NCBI GenBank assembly: GCA_046294915.1
Contig: JBKBOE010000044.1
Coordinates: forward strand, 1 to 24,243
Source of the DNA: UBA2336 sp046294915
GTDB lineage: Bacteria > Bacteroidota > Bacteroidia > Cytophagales > Cyclobacteriaceae
Reading direction: 5' to 3'
DNA: 24,243 nucleotides
Shown here one piece after another: positions 15,809 through 23,939 of this stretch. Positions within the stretch are counted from its first letter, which is position 1. Every line of letters begins with the position of its first letter. The translations under genes were made by a program, and so were the position numbers. The notes under the pieces were generated by a model. The model saw only the letters and a program-made list of their open reading frames with translations. It was not told the origin of the DNA and ran no database searches.

Positions 15809-16905
15809 GCGGGCAACTCTTCAGCTTGTGAAAAATGATAATAGGCAGCACATGCGCCTTCAGATGAAACCATCGGAGAGCCAAGCGGTCTTTCGGGTGT
15901 ACAGCCTTTACCAAAATGCGGACAATCAAAGGGCTTCTTTTTTCCTTTCATGATTTCCCCTGCGATGCACGTGGTGTTATCTTCTGAACTTGCTTCAACT
16001 AAATTAAACTTTCTTCGTGCATCAAACTGTTTGTACGCTTCGTTTACTTCCCAACCACTCCTGGGAATAGTGCCTATGCCTCTCCACTCGCGATCGGACA
16101 CAGCAAAAACTTCGTCAATGGTTTGTTGCGCACGCGTGTTCCCTTCGCGTTGTACGTATCGAATATACTGGTTCTCTACTTTAGCTACACCGTTTTCCAA
16201 TTGTTTTACGGCCATGTATATGCCTTGCAGTAAATCAATGGGTTCAAATCCTGTTACCACAATGGGGACCTTATATTTTTCAGCGATCGGATCATATTCA
16301 TTATATCCCATTATGGTGCACACATGTCCGGCTGCCAGAAAAGCGTTTACAGTAGTTCCCGGATCGGATAGAATGGCCTCCATGGCCGGAGGCACCAAAA
16401 CATGAGACGCAAGTATGCTATAGTTCTTCACATTTTGTTTCGCGGCTTGCACAACTGATAATGCATTTGCCGGAGCCGTGGTTTCAAAGCCCACCGCAAA
16501 AAACACCACTTCCATATGGGGATTCTCCTGAGCAATCTTCACCGCTTCAAGCGGAGAATAGACCATGCGTACATCTGCGCCTTTAGCTTTTGCTTCGAGT
16601 AAACTCATCGTAGTGCCCGGTACCCGAAGCATATCACCAAAGGAGCACATGATCACATTAGGCCTTTGTGATAGCGCTATGGCTTCATCAATTATACGAA
16701 TGGGTGTTACACACACCGGGCATCCCGGTCCGTGTACCATAGTAATTTGCTCCGGCAACATTTTTAAAATACCATTCTTCACCAGGCTGTGGGTTTGTCC
16801 TCCGCATACCTCCATTAAGGTCCATGGTTTGGTAACAACGGATTTAATGTCGCACAGGAGTTCCTGAACAAGTGTTGCGTCCCGGTATTCTGATAAGTAC
16901 CTCAT
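15805..16905 (-). CDS. hypD: Hydrogenase maturation protein HypD
   Basis: A 366-residue iron-sulfur scaffold protein. With HypC it holds the Fe(CN)2CO unit while HypE delivers cyanide. The active-site motifs are C34-GGQTH (34-39) and GPGC62-PVC65. The C-terminal [4Fe-4S] region carries the expected cysteines in DNTTCIAGEIMKG, FDCPHFGKGC and SSEGACAAYYHF. Length is typical for the family. Its start overlaps the hypC stop by 4 bp and its stop overlaps the hypE start by 4 bp, so the three are translationally coupled. Confidence 0.97.
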   Translation of the reverse strand: MRYLSEYRDATLVQELLCDIKSVVTKPWTLMEVCGGQTHSLVKNGILKMLPEQITMVHGPGCPVCVTPIRIIDEAIALSQRPNVIMCSFGDMLRVPGTTMSLLEAKAKGADVRMVYSPLEAVKIAQENPHMEVVFFAVGFETTAPANALSVVQAAKQNVKNYSILASHVLVPPAMEAILSDPGTTVNAFLAAGHVCTIMGYNEYDPIAEKYKVPIVVTGFEPIDLLQGIYMAVKQLENGVAKVENQYIRYVQREGNTRAQQTIDEVFAVSDREWRGIGTIPRSGWEVNEAYKQFDARRKFNLVEASSEDNTTCIAGEIMKGKKKPFDCPHFGKGCTPERPLGSPMVSSEGACAAYYHFSQAEELPA

Positions 16906-17162
16906 GTATTAGTAGGTTCGTTTAATTCATTCAATTCACCAATTTGTTTTATGTATTCAAAGGTTTTCTTTGCCTCTTCTTCATCTGCAATACCAATAGC
17001 CACACCCACATGTACCAATACATAATCGCCCACGTTAGCCTCGGGCACCATGGATAGGTTAACTTCTTTCATTATCCCGCCAAACGAAACTTTTCCGAAT
17101 CGGAATGTTTCGTCAAGCTGATTGGTGATTTGCTCTAATCGTCCGGGAATAGCCAGGCACAT
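16902..17162 (-). CDS. hypC: Hydrogenase maturation chaperone HypC
   Basis: An 86-residue HypC/HybG-type chaperone that works with HypD and then delivers the iron unit to the hydrogenase large subunit precursor. The N-terminal MCLAIPGR carries the essential Cys2 (exposed after Met removal). The OB-like core VGDYVLVHVGVAIGIADEEEA and the final helix are in place. It starts one base after the hypF stop codon and overlaps hypD by 4 bp. Confidence 0.96.
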   Translation of the reverse strand: MCLAIPGRLEQITNQLDETFRFGKVSFGGIMKEVNLSMVPEANVGDYVLVHVGVAIGIADEEEAKKTFEYIKQIGELNELNEPTNT

Positions 17163-17163
17163 A

Positions 17164-19470
17164 TCAAACAGGGTTTACGTGAAATTCTGATTTTGTTGAT
17201 TTTGTTGATGCACATGTCTCATGGGCAGCATATGCTAATTGTCCGAAGGCTATGTTTTCATCATTTGGTGATAATTCGCGATGAACATAAACCTGCTTTT
17301 CGTTCAGGTTTTCATGTATCAAGTCCATCAGCAATGCGTTCTGAAATACACCTCCGCTAAGCGCAACCTTTTTATAGTGTTTTGCTTGTACTACCGAATG
17401 AATAACATCGGCCAGCCAGGCATGAAATTTATACGCAATTTTTTCCGGACGAATTCCTTCCTCCATATCCATCACCACCTGATTCAGCAGATGGTCTGTA
17501 TTGAGTGATGTGTTCTTCCATTTCACAACGTAGCGTATCGGTGTAACGCCTGTCCTTGCCTCAGTTTCCAGCCGCATGGCCGATTCGCCTTCAAATGAGT
17601 TATACGCATTGATTCCGGTTATACAGGCCACCGCATCAAACAACCGCCCTACACTTGATGTAAAAAGCTGTGGTGTTGTAGTAATTAGCCTGGAGTAATA
17701 TTGCCACACCACATCCGAAAATTTATTTTTCAAAAATCGCTTTACGCGATCAGACTGGTGTCCGATGAACAAAGCAGCTAACCGTCCATCGCTGGCCATT
17801 TTATCGCCCTGCCATACAGGTGCATACTGTACTTGCCCTATTCTCTTTAATGACTTTTCGTTGTATTCAAAAAATTCTCCGCCCCAACTGTTTCCGTCAT
17901 CTCCATAACCGGTTCCATCCCAAATTACATTCAGCACTGGCTCGCTTGTATCCAGCAAATTGTTCTCAGCCACTATCGCAAATGCATGGGCTTTGTGATG
18001 CTGTACTTGCGTTACCGGAATGGTCCAGTTTTCCGCCAGCGTTCTTCCCAACTGGGATGAGTAATAATTGGGGTGTGCATCTATCACAATACGCTCCGGC
18101 TTTACCTTAACTAAGCCCATTAAATGAAACAACGCTTTGCGGAAACTCTCCTGGCTTTCAAAGGATTCCAGATCGCCCAGATACTGGCTGGTGTAAAATC
18201 TTCCGTTGGCTTGCAGGGCAAAGGCACTCTTCAGGTCGGCACCCATTGCCAGAATGGTTTCATTTGAAAAGGCTTCGTGTGAAGTTGTTGGTGCAAAGCC
18301 GCGCGATCTGCGCAACATAATAGGCTGGTTGTATAATGATGAAAATTGTACTACGCTATCATCCTGTGCAATTTCAATTTCACGGTTATGAATCACAAAA
18401 TAATCTGCAATAGTATTGAGCAACTGCAACGCATCATCATCTTTATAAATAATGGGTGAGCCGCTAACATTTGCACTGGTAGCAATGAGTGGTTTTTTAA
18501 ATGCTGCCATTACCAATTCAAACATGGCCGTGTAGGGTTGCATGGCGCCTATTCGCATAAGCCCGGGGGCAATCAATTCTTTGCAAATGCCGGATGCCGG
18601 ATGTTCTTTTACATTCACCAGAACTATAGGGCTTTGCATGCTTAAAAATGCTTTTTCTTCCTTAGCGCCTAGACAAGCATCTTGCTTTAAGGTTTCTATA
18701 TCGGGATACATCAATGCAAACGGTTTTGTAGGTCTGTGTTTTCGCGCACGCAAGGTTTCAATAGCCTGCGCGTGGGTAGCATCACACAGCAACAAATAAC
18801 CACCAATACCCTTCATGGCAATGATATTTCCTGCATTTAGCTTTTGAATCACTACTGAAAATGTACTGCCCCAGCCGGAAGCGATGGTTTGTCCATTGGC
18901 CGCTAGTAGGCTAACCTTAATGGTACACTCCGGACATGAATTGGTCTGTGAATAATAGCGCCTGTCTGTTGGATTGTTGTACTCCTGTTTACAAACAGGG
19001 CACATAACAAATTCATCCATGGATGTAGTGTGCCGATCATATGGCAGGGATCGCATAATGGAATAGCGCGGACCACATTGCGTACATGTGGTGAAGGGAT
19101 ACTGATACCGATGATTCTGTTTGTTGTGTACTTCTTTCCGACAGTCATCACACAAACCAATGTCGGGTGTAATCAACAGGTTGGGCTTGCCTGAAAATTC
19201 ACTTTCAACAATTTTAAATTTAGCATAATGTTTGAGCGATTGCTCTTCAACACGGAATTGCGTTATGCGTGCAATCGGTGGATAATTATTTTCTAACTGT
19301 TGTATAAATTTTTGAAGTTGTTCGGCCTCTCCCTCCACTTCAACATGAACACCATCCATGCCATTATAAACCCATCCTCTAAGATCGTGCTCCGTTGCTA
19401 ACCGGTAAACGAAGGGCCGAAACCCAACACCCTGCACCTGGCCTTCGATATGGATGTGAATACATTTCAT
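17164..19470 (-). CDS. hypF: Carbamoyltransferase HypF
   Basis: HypF uses carbamoyl phosphate and ATP to carbamoylate the HypE C-terminal cysteine. The 768-residue protein has the full domain order: acylphosphatase (VQGVGFRPFVYRLA, 12-25); a double zinc-finger region with cysteines at 107, 110, 129, 132, 157, 160, 179 and 182 in the exact C-x2-C-x18-C-x2-C-x24-C-x2-C-x18-C-x2-C spacing; a YrdC-like domain (KPFALMYPD); and a Kae1-like domain (HHKAHAFAIVAE, WDGTGYGDDGNSWGGE, LSGGVFQNALLMD). The start at 19470 overlaps the hypB stop as ATGA; a longer in-frame start 16 codons upstream lies inside hypB and is not family-like. Confidence 0.97.
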   Translation of the reverse strand: MKCIHIHIEGQVQGVGFRPFVYRLATEHDLRGWVYNGMDGVHVEVEGEAEQLQKFIQQLENNYPPIARITQFRVEEQSLKHYAKFKIVESEFSGKPNLLITPDIGLCDDCRKEVHNKQNHRYQYPFTTCTQCGPRYSIMRSLPYDRHTTSMDEFVMCPVCKQEYNNPTDRRYYSQTNSCPECTIKVSLLAANGQTIASGWGSTFSVVIQKLNAGNIIAMKGIGGYLLLCDATHAQAIETLRARKHRPTKPFALMYPDIETLKQDACLGAKEEKAFLSMQSPIVLVNVKEHPASGICKELIAPGLMRIGAMQPYTAMFELVMAAFKKPLIATSANVSGSPIIYKDDDALQLLNTIADYFVIHNREIEIAQDDSVVQFSSLYNQPIMLRRSRGFAPTTSHEAFSNETILAMGADLKSAFALQANGRFYTSQYLGDLESFESQESFRKALFHLMGLVKVKPERIVIDAHPNYYSSQLGRTLAENWTIPVTQVQHHKAHAFAIVAENNLLDTSEPVLNVIWDGTGYGDDGNSWGGEFFEYNEKSLKRIGQVQYAPVWQGDKMASDGRLAALFIGHQSDRVKRFLKNKFSDVVWQYYSRLITTTPQLFTSSVGRLFDAVACITGINAYNSFEGESAMRLETEARTGVTPIRYVVKWKNTSLNTDHLLNQVVMDMEEGIRPEKIAYKFHAWLADVIHSVVQAKHYKKVALSGGVFQNALLMDLIHENLNEKQVYVHRELSPNDENIAFGQLAYAAHETCASTKSTKSEFHVNPV

Positions 19471-20279
19471 GTTACTGCCTCGGTAACGGCTAGCTGACGC
19501 TTGAGCCACGCATACCATTGCTCAAGTCTTTCTCCCGTGCTGCATGATAGCTCAATAAATTCCAGTTTCGGATTAATGCGCTTTGCGTATTCGATGAGTT
19601 TCTGCAACTCAAACTTTAAGTAGGGCAGTAAATCAATTTTATTGATGATGCACAAATGACTACCTGCAAACATATCCGGATATTTCAGCGGCTTGTCTTC
19701 GCCTTCCGTCACGCTGATGATAACAATTCTTTTCTGTTCACCTAAATCGAACATAGACGGGCACACCAGGTTACCTATATTTTCTATAAACACCACCGAG
19801 TGTTCTTTGGGCGTTAGTTCGGTTAATGCATCCTTTACCATGGTTGCATCCAGATGACACCCCTTGCCGGTGTTGATTTGAATAACCGGAGTGCTATATT
19901 TTGCTATTCTTTCTGCATCGTTTGTGGTTTGCTGATCGCCTTCGATAACATAAAAGTCAAGCTCTTTCCCTAAATCACGCAGTGTACATTCCAGCAACGC
20001 AGTCTTACCCGAGCCGGGTGAACTCACCAGATTAAATGCAGTAATTTCCTTAGCTTCGAAATAGCCGCGGTTACGCTCGGCCAGCAAATTGTTTTTGTGT
20101 AAAATATCCTGCTCCAGATCAACCTGCGTCCGTTGTAACGTGTATTCATGTACAGGTGTGATACTGTGCGGATGTGTTTCGTGGTGATGATGATGATGGT
20201 GGAGTTGGGGAAACAGCGCATCGCGCACATTGGTTATCTGTACCATTCCCGGTTGATCGCACCCACAGGTTGCACACAT
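19467..20279 (-). CDS. hypB: Nickel-inserting GTPase HypB with a poly-histidine segment
   Basis: HypB is the GTPase that, with HypA, loads nickel into the hydrogenase large subunit. The 270-residue protein begins with a CxxCGC metal site (MCATCGC), followed by seven consecutive histidines (27-33) and more histidines to about residue 44, a nickel-storage type segment. The G domain shows Walker A SSPGSGKT (86-93), EGDQQT (113-118), the second metal site GKGCHLDA with Cys141-His142, and the guanine-specificity NKID. It starts 6 bp after the hypA stop and overlaps hypF by 4 bp. The His run is encoded mostly by alternating CAT and CAC codons. Confidence 0.97.
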   Translation of the reverse strand: MCATCGCDQPGMVQITNVRDALFPQLHHHHHHHETHPHSITPVHEYTLQRTQVDLEQDILHKNNLLAERNRGYFEAKEITAFNLVSSPGSGKTALLECTLRDLGKELDFYVIEGDQQTTNDAERIAKYSTPVIQINTGKGCHLDATMVKDALTELTPKEHSVVFIENIGNLVCPSMFDLGEQKRIVIISVTEGEDKPLKYPDMFAGSHLCIINKIDLLPYLKFELQKLIEYAKRINPKLEFIELSCSTGERLEQWYAWLKRQLAVTEAVT

Positions 20280-20285
20280 CGTATT

Positions 20286-20630
20286 TCAATTTAATAAGGT
20301 TATCGATTTAACTTTCATCTCCTTGCCTCGCAAAACAGTAATAAGGTGGTCACCACATAATGGGCAGGGGTCGAACAGTTCCTTCATTTCAAATTCGCAA
20401 TCACAATTCGAACAGCGTGCCCAGCCCTTTACTTTGTTAATGTTGTAGTGCGCCTTTTCCAGCAGCGTATTCTTAACGCCCACTTCCCACGCAAACTCAA
20501 GCGCGTGTTCATCTACTCCGGAAAGATTTCCGATTTCCAGATCAATACGTTCCACCCCTTTCGCCTGATGTTTTCTGGCCTGTTCTTCGGCTGTCTCCAC
20601 AAGGCTCATAACGATAGATAGCTCGTGCAT
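20286..20630 (-). CDS. hypA: Hydrogenase nickel chaperone HypA
   Basis: A 114-residue nickel metallochaperone. The nickel site is the invariant Met1-His2-Glu3, so the start codon is certain. The zinc site is C73-SN-C76 and C89-PL-C92; an extra Cys78 is present. Length is standard. It passes nickel to HypB, encoded next. It follows the His-rich small protein gene by 48 bp on the same strand. Confidence 0.97.
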   Translation of the reverse strand: MHELSIVMSLVETAEEQARKHQAKGVERIDLEIGNLSGVDEHALEFAWEVGVKNTLLEKAHYNINKVKGWARCSNCDCEFEMKELFDPCPLCGDHLITVLRGKEMKVKSITLLN

Positions 20631-20678
20631 TTTTTTTTCTAACAGGTTGCACTAAACGAGTAATAACAAATACAGGCT

Positions 20679-20891
20679 TCACTCTTTACGGGCCCGCCTT
20701 GCCACTATGTAACGCCTCACCACCAATGCAGTTATCAATGCCACGGCAAGTGCTAACGGAATGGAGTGCTCCGGATTTGCCAGAAAATGCCCGGGGCTCC
20801 AGGGATGTTCATGACCATGACCTTCGTGTGCCCATGATGCAAATGGCATAACAGCAGACACACCCAGTAGAATTACGCGAATCGATTTCAT
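20679..20891 (-). CDS. Small exported His-rich single-span membrane protein heading the hyp operon
   Basis: A 70-residue protein not assignable to a named family. Residues 1-21 are a signal peptide (MKSIRVILLGVSAVMPFASWA). The mature N-terminus is HEGHGHEHPWSPGH, followed by a transmembrane helix at about 44-58 and a basic cytoplasmic tail (RRYIVARRARKE). Seven histidines fall within 21 residues, a likely nickel or other metal binding patch on the outer face. It lies first in the hyp operon, 48 bp before hypA. It recalls the His-rich start of HupE/UreJ nickel permeases, but it is far too short and lacks their multi-helix body. The Met at 20891 is chosen because it begins the signal peptide; a longer in-frame ATG at 20954 is not favoured. 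Confidence 0.75.
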   Translation of the reverse strand: MKSIRVILLGVSAVMPFASWAHEGHGHEHPWSPGHFLANPEHSIPLALAVALITALVVRRYIVARRARKE

Positions 20892-20903
20892 AGCATTAAA
20901 AAA

Positions 20904-20921
20904 ATTTGGATGAAACCAAAT
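20904..20921. promoter_or_regulatory. Inverted repeat just upstream of the His-rich gene
   Basis: ATTTGG, six bases and CCAAAT form a perfect 6-bp inverted repeat 13 bp before the start codon of the His-rich protein. It could be an operator or a leader hairpin that affects translation of the first hyp-operon gene. Seen by eye; no known binding protein matched. Confidence 0.35.
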
Positions 20922-20955
20922 GACCTCATTTTTATCATCATTCAGTATGAGCAAA

Positions 20956-20983
20956 ATCAGTGTTTACTGCTGATAATAATCAG
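20956..20983. promoter_or_regulatory. FNR/CRP-family-like box in the hya-hyp divergent intergenic region
   Basis: CTGAT-AATA-ATCAG (20970-20983) matches the FNR consensus TTGAT-N4-ATCAA at all but the two outermost bases. A third half-site, ATCAG, lies at 20956-20960, forming ATCAG-N9-CTGAT with the left half. The box is about 98 bp upstream of hyaA and 79 bp upstream of the His-rich gene, so a redox-responsive regulator bound here could act on both operons. No sigma-54 promoter (TGGCAC-N5-TTGCA) was found in this region. Confidence 0.45.
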
Positions 20984-21080
20984 TTAAAAGATTAAATGAG
21001 AAACCTATTTTTTAGGATGTTTCAGATCCCCCATCGCAATCAAAGACCTATTTAGACTTGTTCCACATAAAATAACTGAT

Positions 21081-22211
21081 ATGATCATCGAAAGTCCTGC
21101 CAAACGCAAAACGTATTACGAAGAGCTCTCGGAGAAAGGATATTCCCGCAGAGACTTCATGAAGTTTTGCACCATGATTGCCGCCTACATGGGCCTGCAA
21201 TCATCGGGTATTGCCCAGGTAGCACAAGCATTAAAAACAAAACCCAGACTACCGGTTATCTGGATGCATTTCCAGGAATGTACCTGCTGTAGTGAATCAT
21301 TCATTCGTTCCTCCCATCCTATTGTAGCGGATATTATTCTGGATAAGCTTTCTCTCGATTATACCGAAACACTCATGGCGGCTTCCGGCCACCAGGCCGA
21401 AGAGGCTATGCACAAAACCATGAAGGAACATTATGGTGAATATGTATTGTGTGTTGAAGGTTCTGTTCCGCTGGGTGCCGATGGTGTGTACTGCATGATT
21501 GGCGGAAAATCATCGCTGGACATTTTACATGAAGTTGCCGAAGGGGCGAAAGCCATTATTTGCTGGGGAAGTTGCGCCAGCAATGGCTGCGTTCAGGCAG
21601 CAAAGCCCAATCCAACAACAGCAACGCCTATTCACAAAATCATTAAGAACAAACCCATTATAAAAGTGCCTGGCTGTCCGCCTATTGGTGAGGTAATGGC
21701 TGGCACTATTGTGCACATTCTTACTTTCGGAACACTTCCTGCACTTGATGGCATTGGAAGACCGAAAGCTTTTTACTCAAAACGCGTACACGACAGTTGC
21801 TACCGCAGGCCATACTATGATGCCGGACTTTATGTGGAATCGTTCGATGATGAAAACGCTAAACGCGGATACTGCCTGTATAAAGTTGGCTGCAAAGGCC
21901 CAAGCACATACAATGCCTGTGGTGTTATGCGGTGGAACAATGGTGTAAGCTTCCCGATTCAATCCGGCCACGGATGCTTTGGTTGCAGCGAAGAAAGTTT
22001 CTGGGATAACGGACCAATCTACCAACGTCTCCCGAATATCGCAGGGTTTGGTATTGAAGCCACAGCCGATACGGTTGGAAAAGTTGCCCTTGGTGTAACC
22101 GCAGCCGGTATCGCTGCCCATGCCGTAGTTACTAACCTGCGTAAAAGAAAGATGATCGACAACCTTATTTCTGAAGGAAAAGAATCCGAACAACAACTTA
22201 AAGAAGACTAA
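21081..22211 (+). CDS. hyaA: [NiFe]-hydrogenase small subunit, oxygen-tolerant type
   Basis: A 376-residue electron-transfer subunit with three Fe-S clusters. A Tat signal (SRRDFMKF, Arg23-Arg24) directs export of the folded dimer. Proximal-cluster cysteines are 67, 70, 165 and 199. Extra cysteines at 69 (ECTCCSES) and 170 (GSCASNGC) correspond to C19 and C120 of E. coli Hyd-1, with a constant offset of 50. This is the [4Fe-3S] signature of oxygen-tolerant enzymes. Distal-cluster ligands are in VHDSCYRRP, GYCLYK and GCKGP; the medial [3Fe-4S] cluster uses NAC, FPIQSGHGC and FGC. A C-terminal helix (VALGVTAAGIAAHAVV) anchors it to the membrane. It starts the hyaABC operon and is divergent from the hyp genes. 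Confidence 0.97.
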   Translation: MIIESPAKRKTYYEELSEKGYSRRDFMKFCTMIAAYMGLQSSGIAQVAQALKTKPRLPVIWMHFQECTCCSESFIRSSHPIVADIILDKLSLDYTETLMAASGHQAEEAMHKTMKEHYGEYVLCVEGSVPLGADGVYCMIGGKSSLDILHEVAEGAKAIICWGSCASNGCVQAAKPNPTTATPIHKIIKNKPIIKVPGCPPIGEVMAGTIVHILTFGTLPALDGIGRPKAFYSKRVHDSCYRRPYYDAGLYVESFDDENAKRGYCLYKVGCKGPSTYNACGVMRWNNGVSFPIQSGHGCFGCSEESFWDNGPIYQRLPNIAGFGIEATADTVGKVALGVTAAGIAAHAVVTNLRKRKMIDNLISEGKESEQQLKED

Positions 22212-22213
22212 TC

Positions 22214-23929
22214 ATGACACGCATAGTAGTTGATCCGATTACCCGCATTGAAGGCCATTTGCGGATTGAAGCAGAAATTAACAACGGAAAAATAACCGAT
22301 GCCTTCAGTTCCGGCACCATGGTTCGTTTAATAGAGGAAATTCTTCGCGGCCGCGATCCGCGCGATGCATGGGCATTTGTTGGTCGTGTGTGTGGTGTTT
22401 GTACCACTGTACATTCGCTGGCTTCAATTCGCGCTGTTGAAGATGCGTTGAACATCACCGTTCCACCCAACGCTGAATTAGTCCGTAACCTGATGTTTTG
22501 TACACAAAATGTACAAGATCACGTTATTCATTTCTACCACCTTCATGCCCTGGATTGGGTGGATGTAGTAAGTGCCTTAAAGGCCGATCCGAAAAAAACA
22601 TCGGAGATAGCACAGAGCATATCGCACTGGCCAAAGAGTTCGCCCGGCTATTTCTCCGATCTGCAAAAGCGCTTAACCAAATTTGTAGAAAGCGGACAAC
22701 TTGGAATTTTTGCCAACGGTTATTGGGGCCACCCGGCTTACAAACTTCCTGCGGAAATAAACCTTATCGGTGTTGCGCACTACCTGGAAGCACTCGAATG
22801 GCAGAAAGAAATTGCCAAAGTGCATACCATTTTTGGTGGCAAAAATCCTCACCCGAATTTTCTGGTTGGGGGTATGGCATGCTCAATAAGTTTAGATGAT
22901 GCCAGTGGTATTAATGCCGAACGGCTTGCTTATGTGGGCAAACTCCTAAAAGATGCGCAGCAGTTTGTTGAGCAGGTTTACCTTCCTGATCTCCTTGCTA
23001 TTGCTCCTTATTACCTGGATTGGGGGGCTATAGGTGGCGGATTGGGCAACTTTATGGTCTACGGTGACTTATCTACTTCCGGATATCGTGATGTAGGTAA
23101 TTATAAATTCCCTTCCGGGGTAATTCTTAACAAAGATTTAAGCAAGATACATGAGGTGGATTTGCGCAACGATTCCGAAATTGAAGAATACATTACCAAC
23201 AGCTGGTATGAATATACCGGTGGCGATGATGTGGGCTTGCATCCCTGGAAAGGGGAAACCAAATTAAAGTACACCGGACCGAAACCTCCTTTCGATTTTC
23301 TCAATACAGAAGATAAATACAGTTACCTGAAAACTCCGCGCTGGAAAGGACACGCGATGGAGGTTGGTCCGCTGGCGCGAATGCTGGTAGGTTATGCAAG
23401 TGGTCGCCCTGAGTTTAAAGAAGTAGTCGATTATGCCCTATCAGCATTGAATGTTCCGGCAACAGCCTTATTCTCAACATTAGGAAGAACAGCCGCCCGC
23501 GGACTGGAGGCAAAATTGGTAGCCGGTTGGGGGTTAGAATTCTACGACCAACTGATTACCAACATCAACAATGGGGATACCCGTATGGCAAATACCGAAA
23601 AATTCAAGCCTGAAACCTGGCCGAAAAAAGCCATGGGTGTTGGCCACACCGAAGCACCTCGAGGTGCGCTGGCACACTGGATCGTGATTGAAGACCAAAA
23701 GATTGCCAACTACCAACTGGTAGTGCCTTCTACATGGAATGCCTCTCCGCGTGACAAGGAAGGAAAATCTTCGGCCTATGAAGCTGCGCTGAAAGACACT
23801 CCGGTTCACGATGTAAATCAGCCGCTCGAAATTCTGCGTACGATTCACTCGTTCGATCCTTGCCTGGCTTGTGCCGTACACCTGTACGATGAAAACGGTA
23901 AGCATCTTAACAAAGTGAAAGTTTTATAA
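22214..23929 (+). CDS. hyaB: [NiFe]-hydrogenase large (catalytic) subunit precursor
   Basis: A 571-residue catalytic subunit that splits H2 at the Ni-Fe(CN)2CO site. The nickel ligands are C60 and C63 in RVCGVCTTVH (L1 motif) and C550 and C553 in DPCLACAVH (L2 motif); the N-terminal VDPITRIEGH is also typical. Fifteen residues follow His556 (LYDENGKHLNKVKVL), the C-terminal extension that a HyaD-type protease removes after nickel insertion. No such protease gene is inside the window. It starts 2 bp after the hyaA stop and ends 10 bp before hyaC. It has no signal peptide of its own and travels with HyaA. Confidence 0.97.
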   Translation: MTRIVVDPITRIEGHLRIEAEINNGKITDAFSSGTMVRLIEEILRGRDPRDAWAFVGRVCGVCTTVHSLASIRAVEDALNITVPPNAELVRNLMFCTQNVQDHVIHFYHLHALDWVDVVSALKADPKKTSEIAQSISHWPKSSPGYFSDLQKRLTKFVESGQLGIFANGYWGHPAYKLPAEINLIGVAHYLEALEWQKEIAKVHTIFGGKNPHPNFLVGGMACSISLDDASGINAERLAYVGKLLKDAQQFVEQVYLPDLLAIAPYYLDWGAIGGGLGNFMVYGDLSTSGYRDVGNYKFPSGVILNKDLSKIHEVDLRNDSEIEEYITNSWYEYTGGDDVGLHPWKGETKLKYTGPKPPFDFLNTEDKYSYLKTPRWKGHAMEVGPLARMLVGYASGRPEFKEVVDYALSALNVPATALFSTLGRTAARGLEAKLVAGWGLEFYDQLITNINNGDTRMANTEKFKPETWPKKAMGVGHTEAPRGALAHWIVIEDQKIANYQLVVPSTWNASPRDKEGKSSAYEAALKDTPVHDVNQPLEILRTIHSFDPCLACAVHLYDENGKHLNKVKVL

Positions 23930-23939
23930 TCGTATCGCT

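Noticed and set aside
19471..19518. 16-residue N-terminal extension of HypF
   Set aside because: It lies inside hypB, is unlike other HypF proteins, and the ATGA overlap start begins right at the acylphosphatase domain.
20892..20954. 21-residue N-terminal extension of the His-rich small protein
   Set aside because: The extension is polar, would bury the signal peptide and covers an inverted repeat upstream of the better start.
20892..21080. Sigma-54 promoter for the hydrogenase operon
   Set aside because: No TGGCAC-N5-TTGCA-like sequence was found on either strand.
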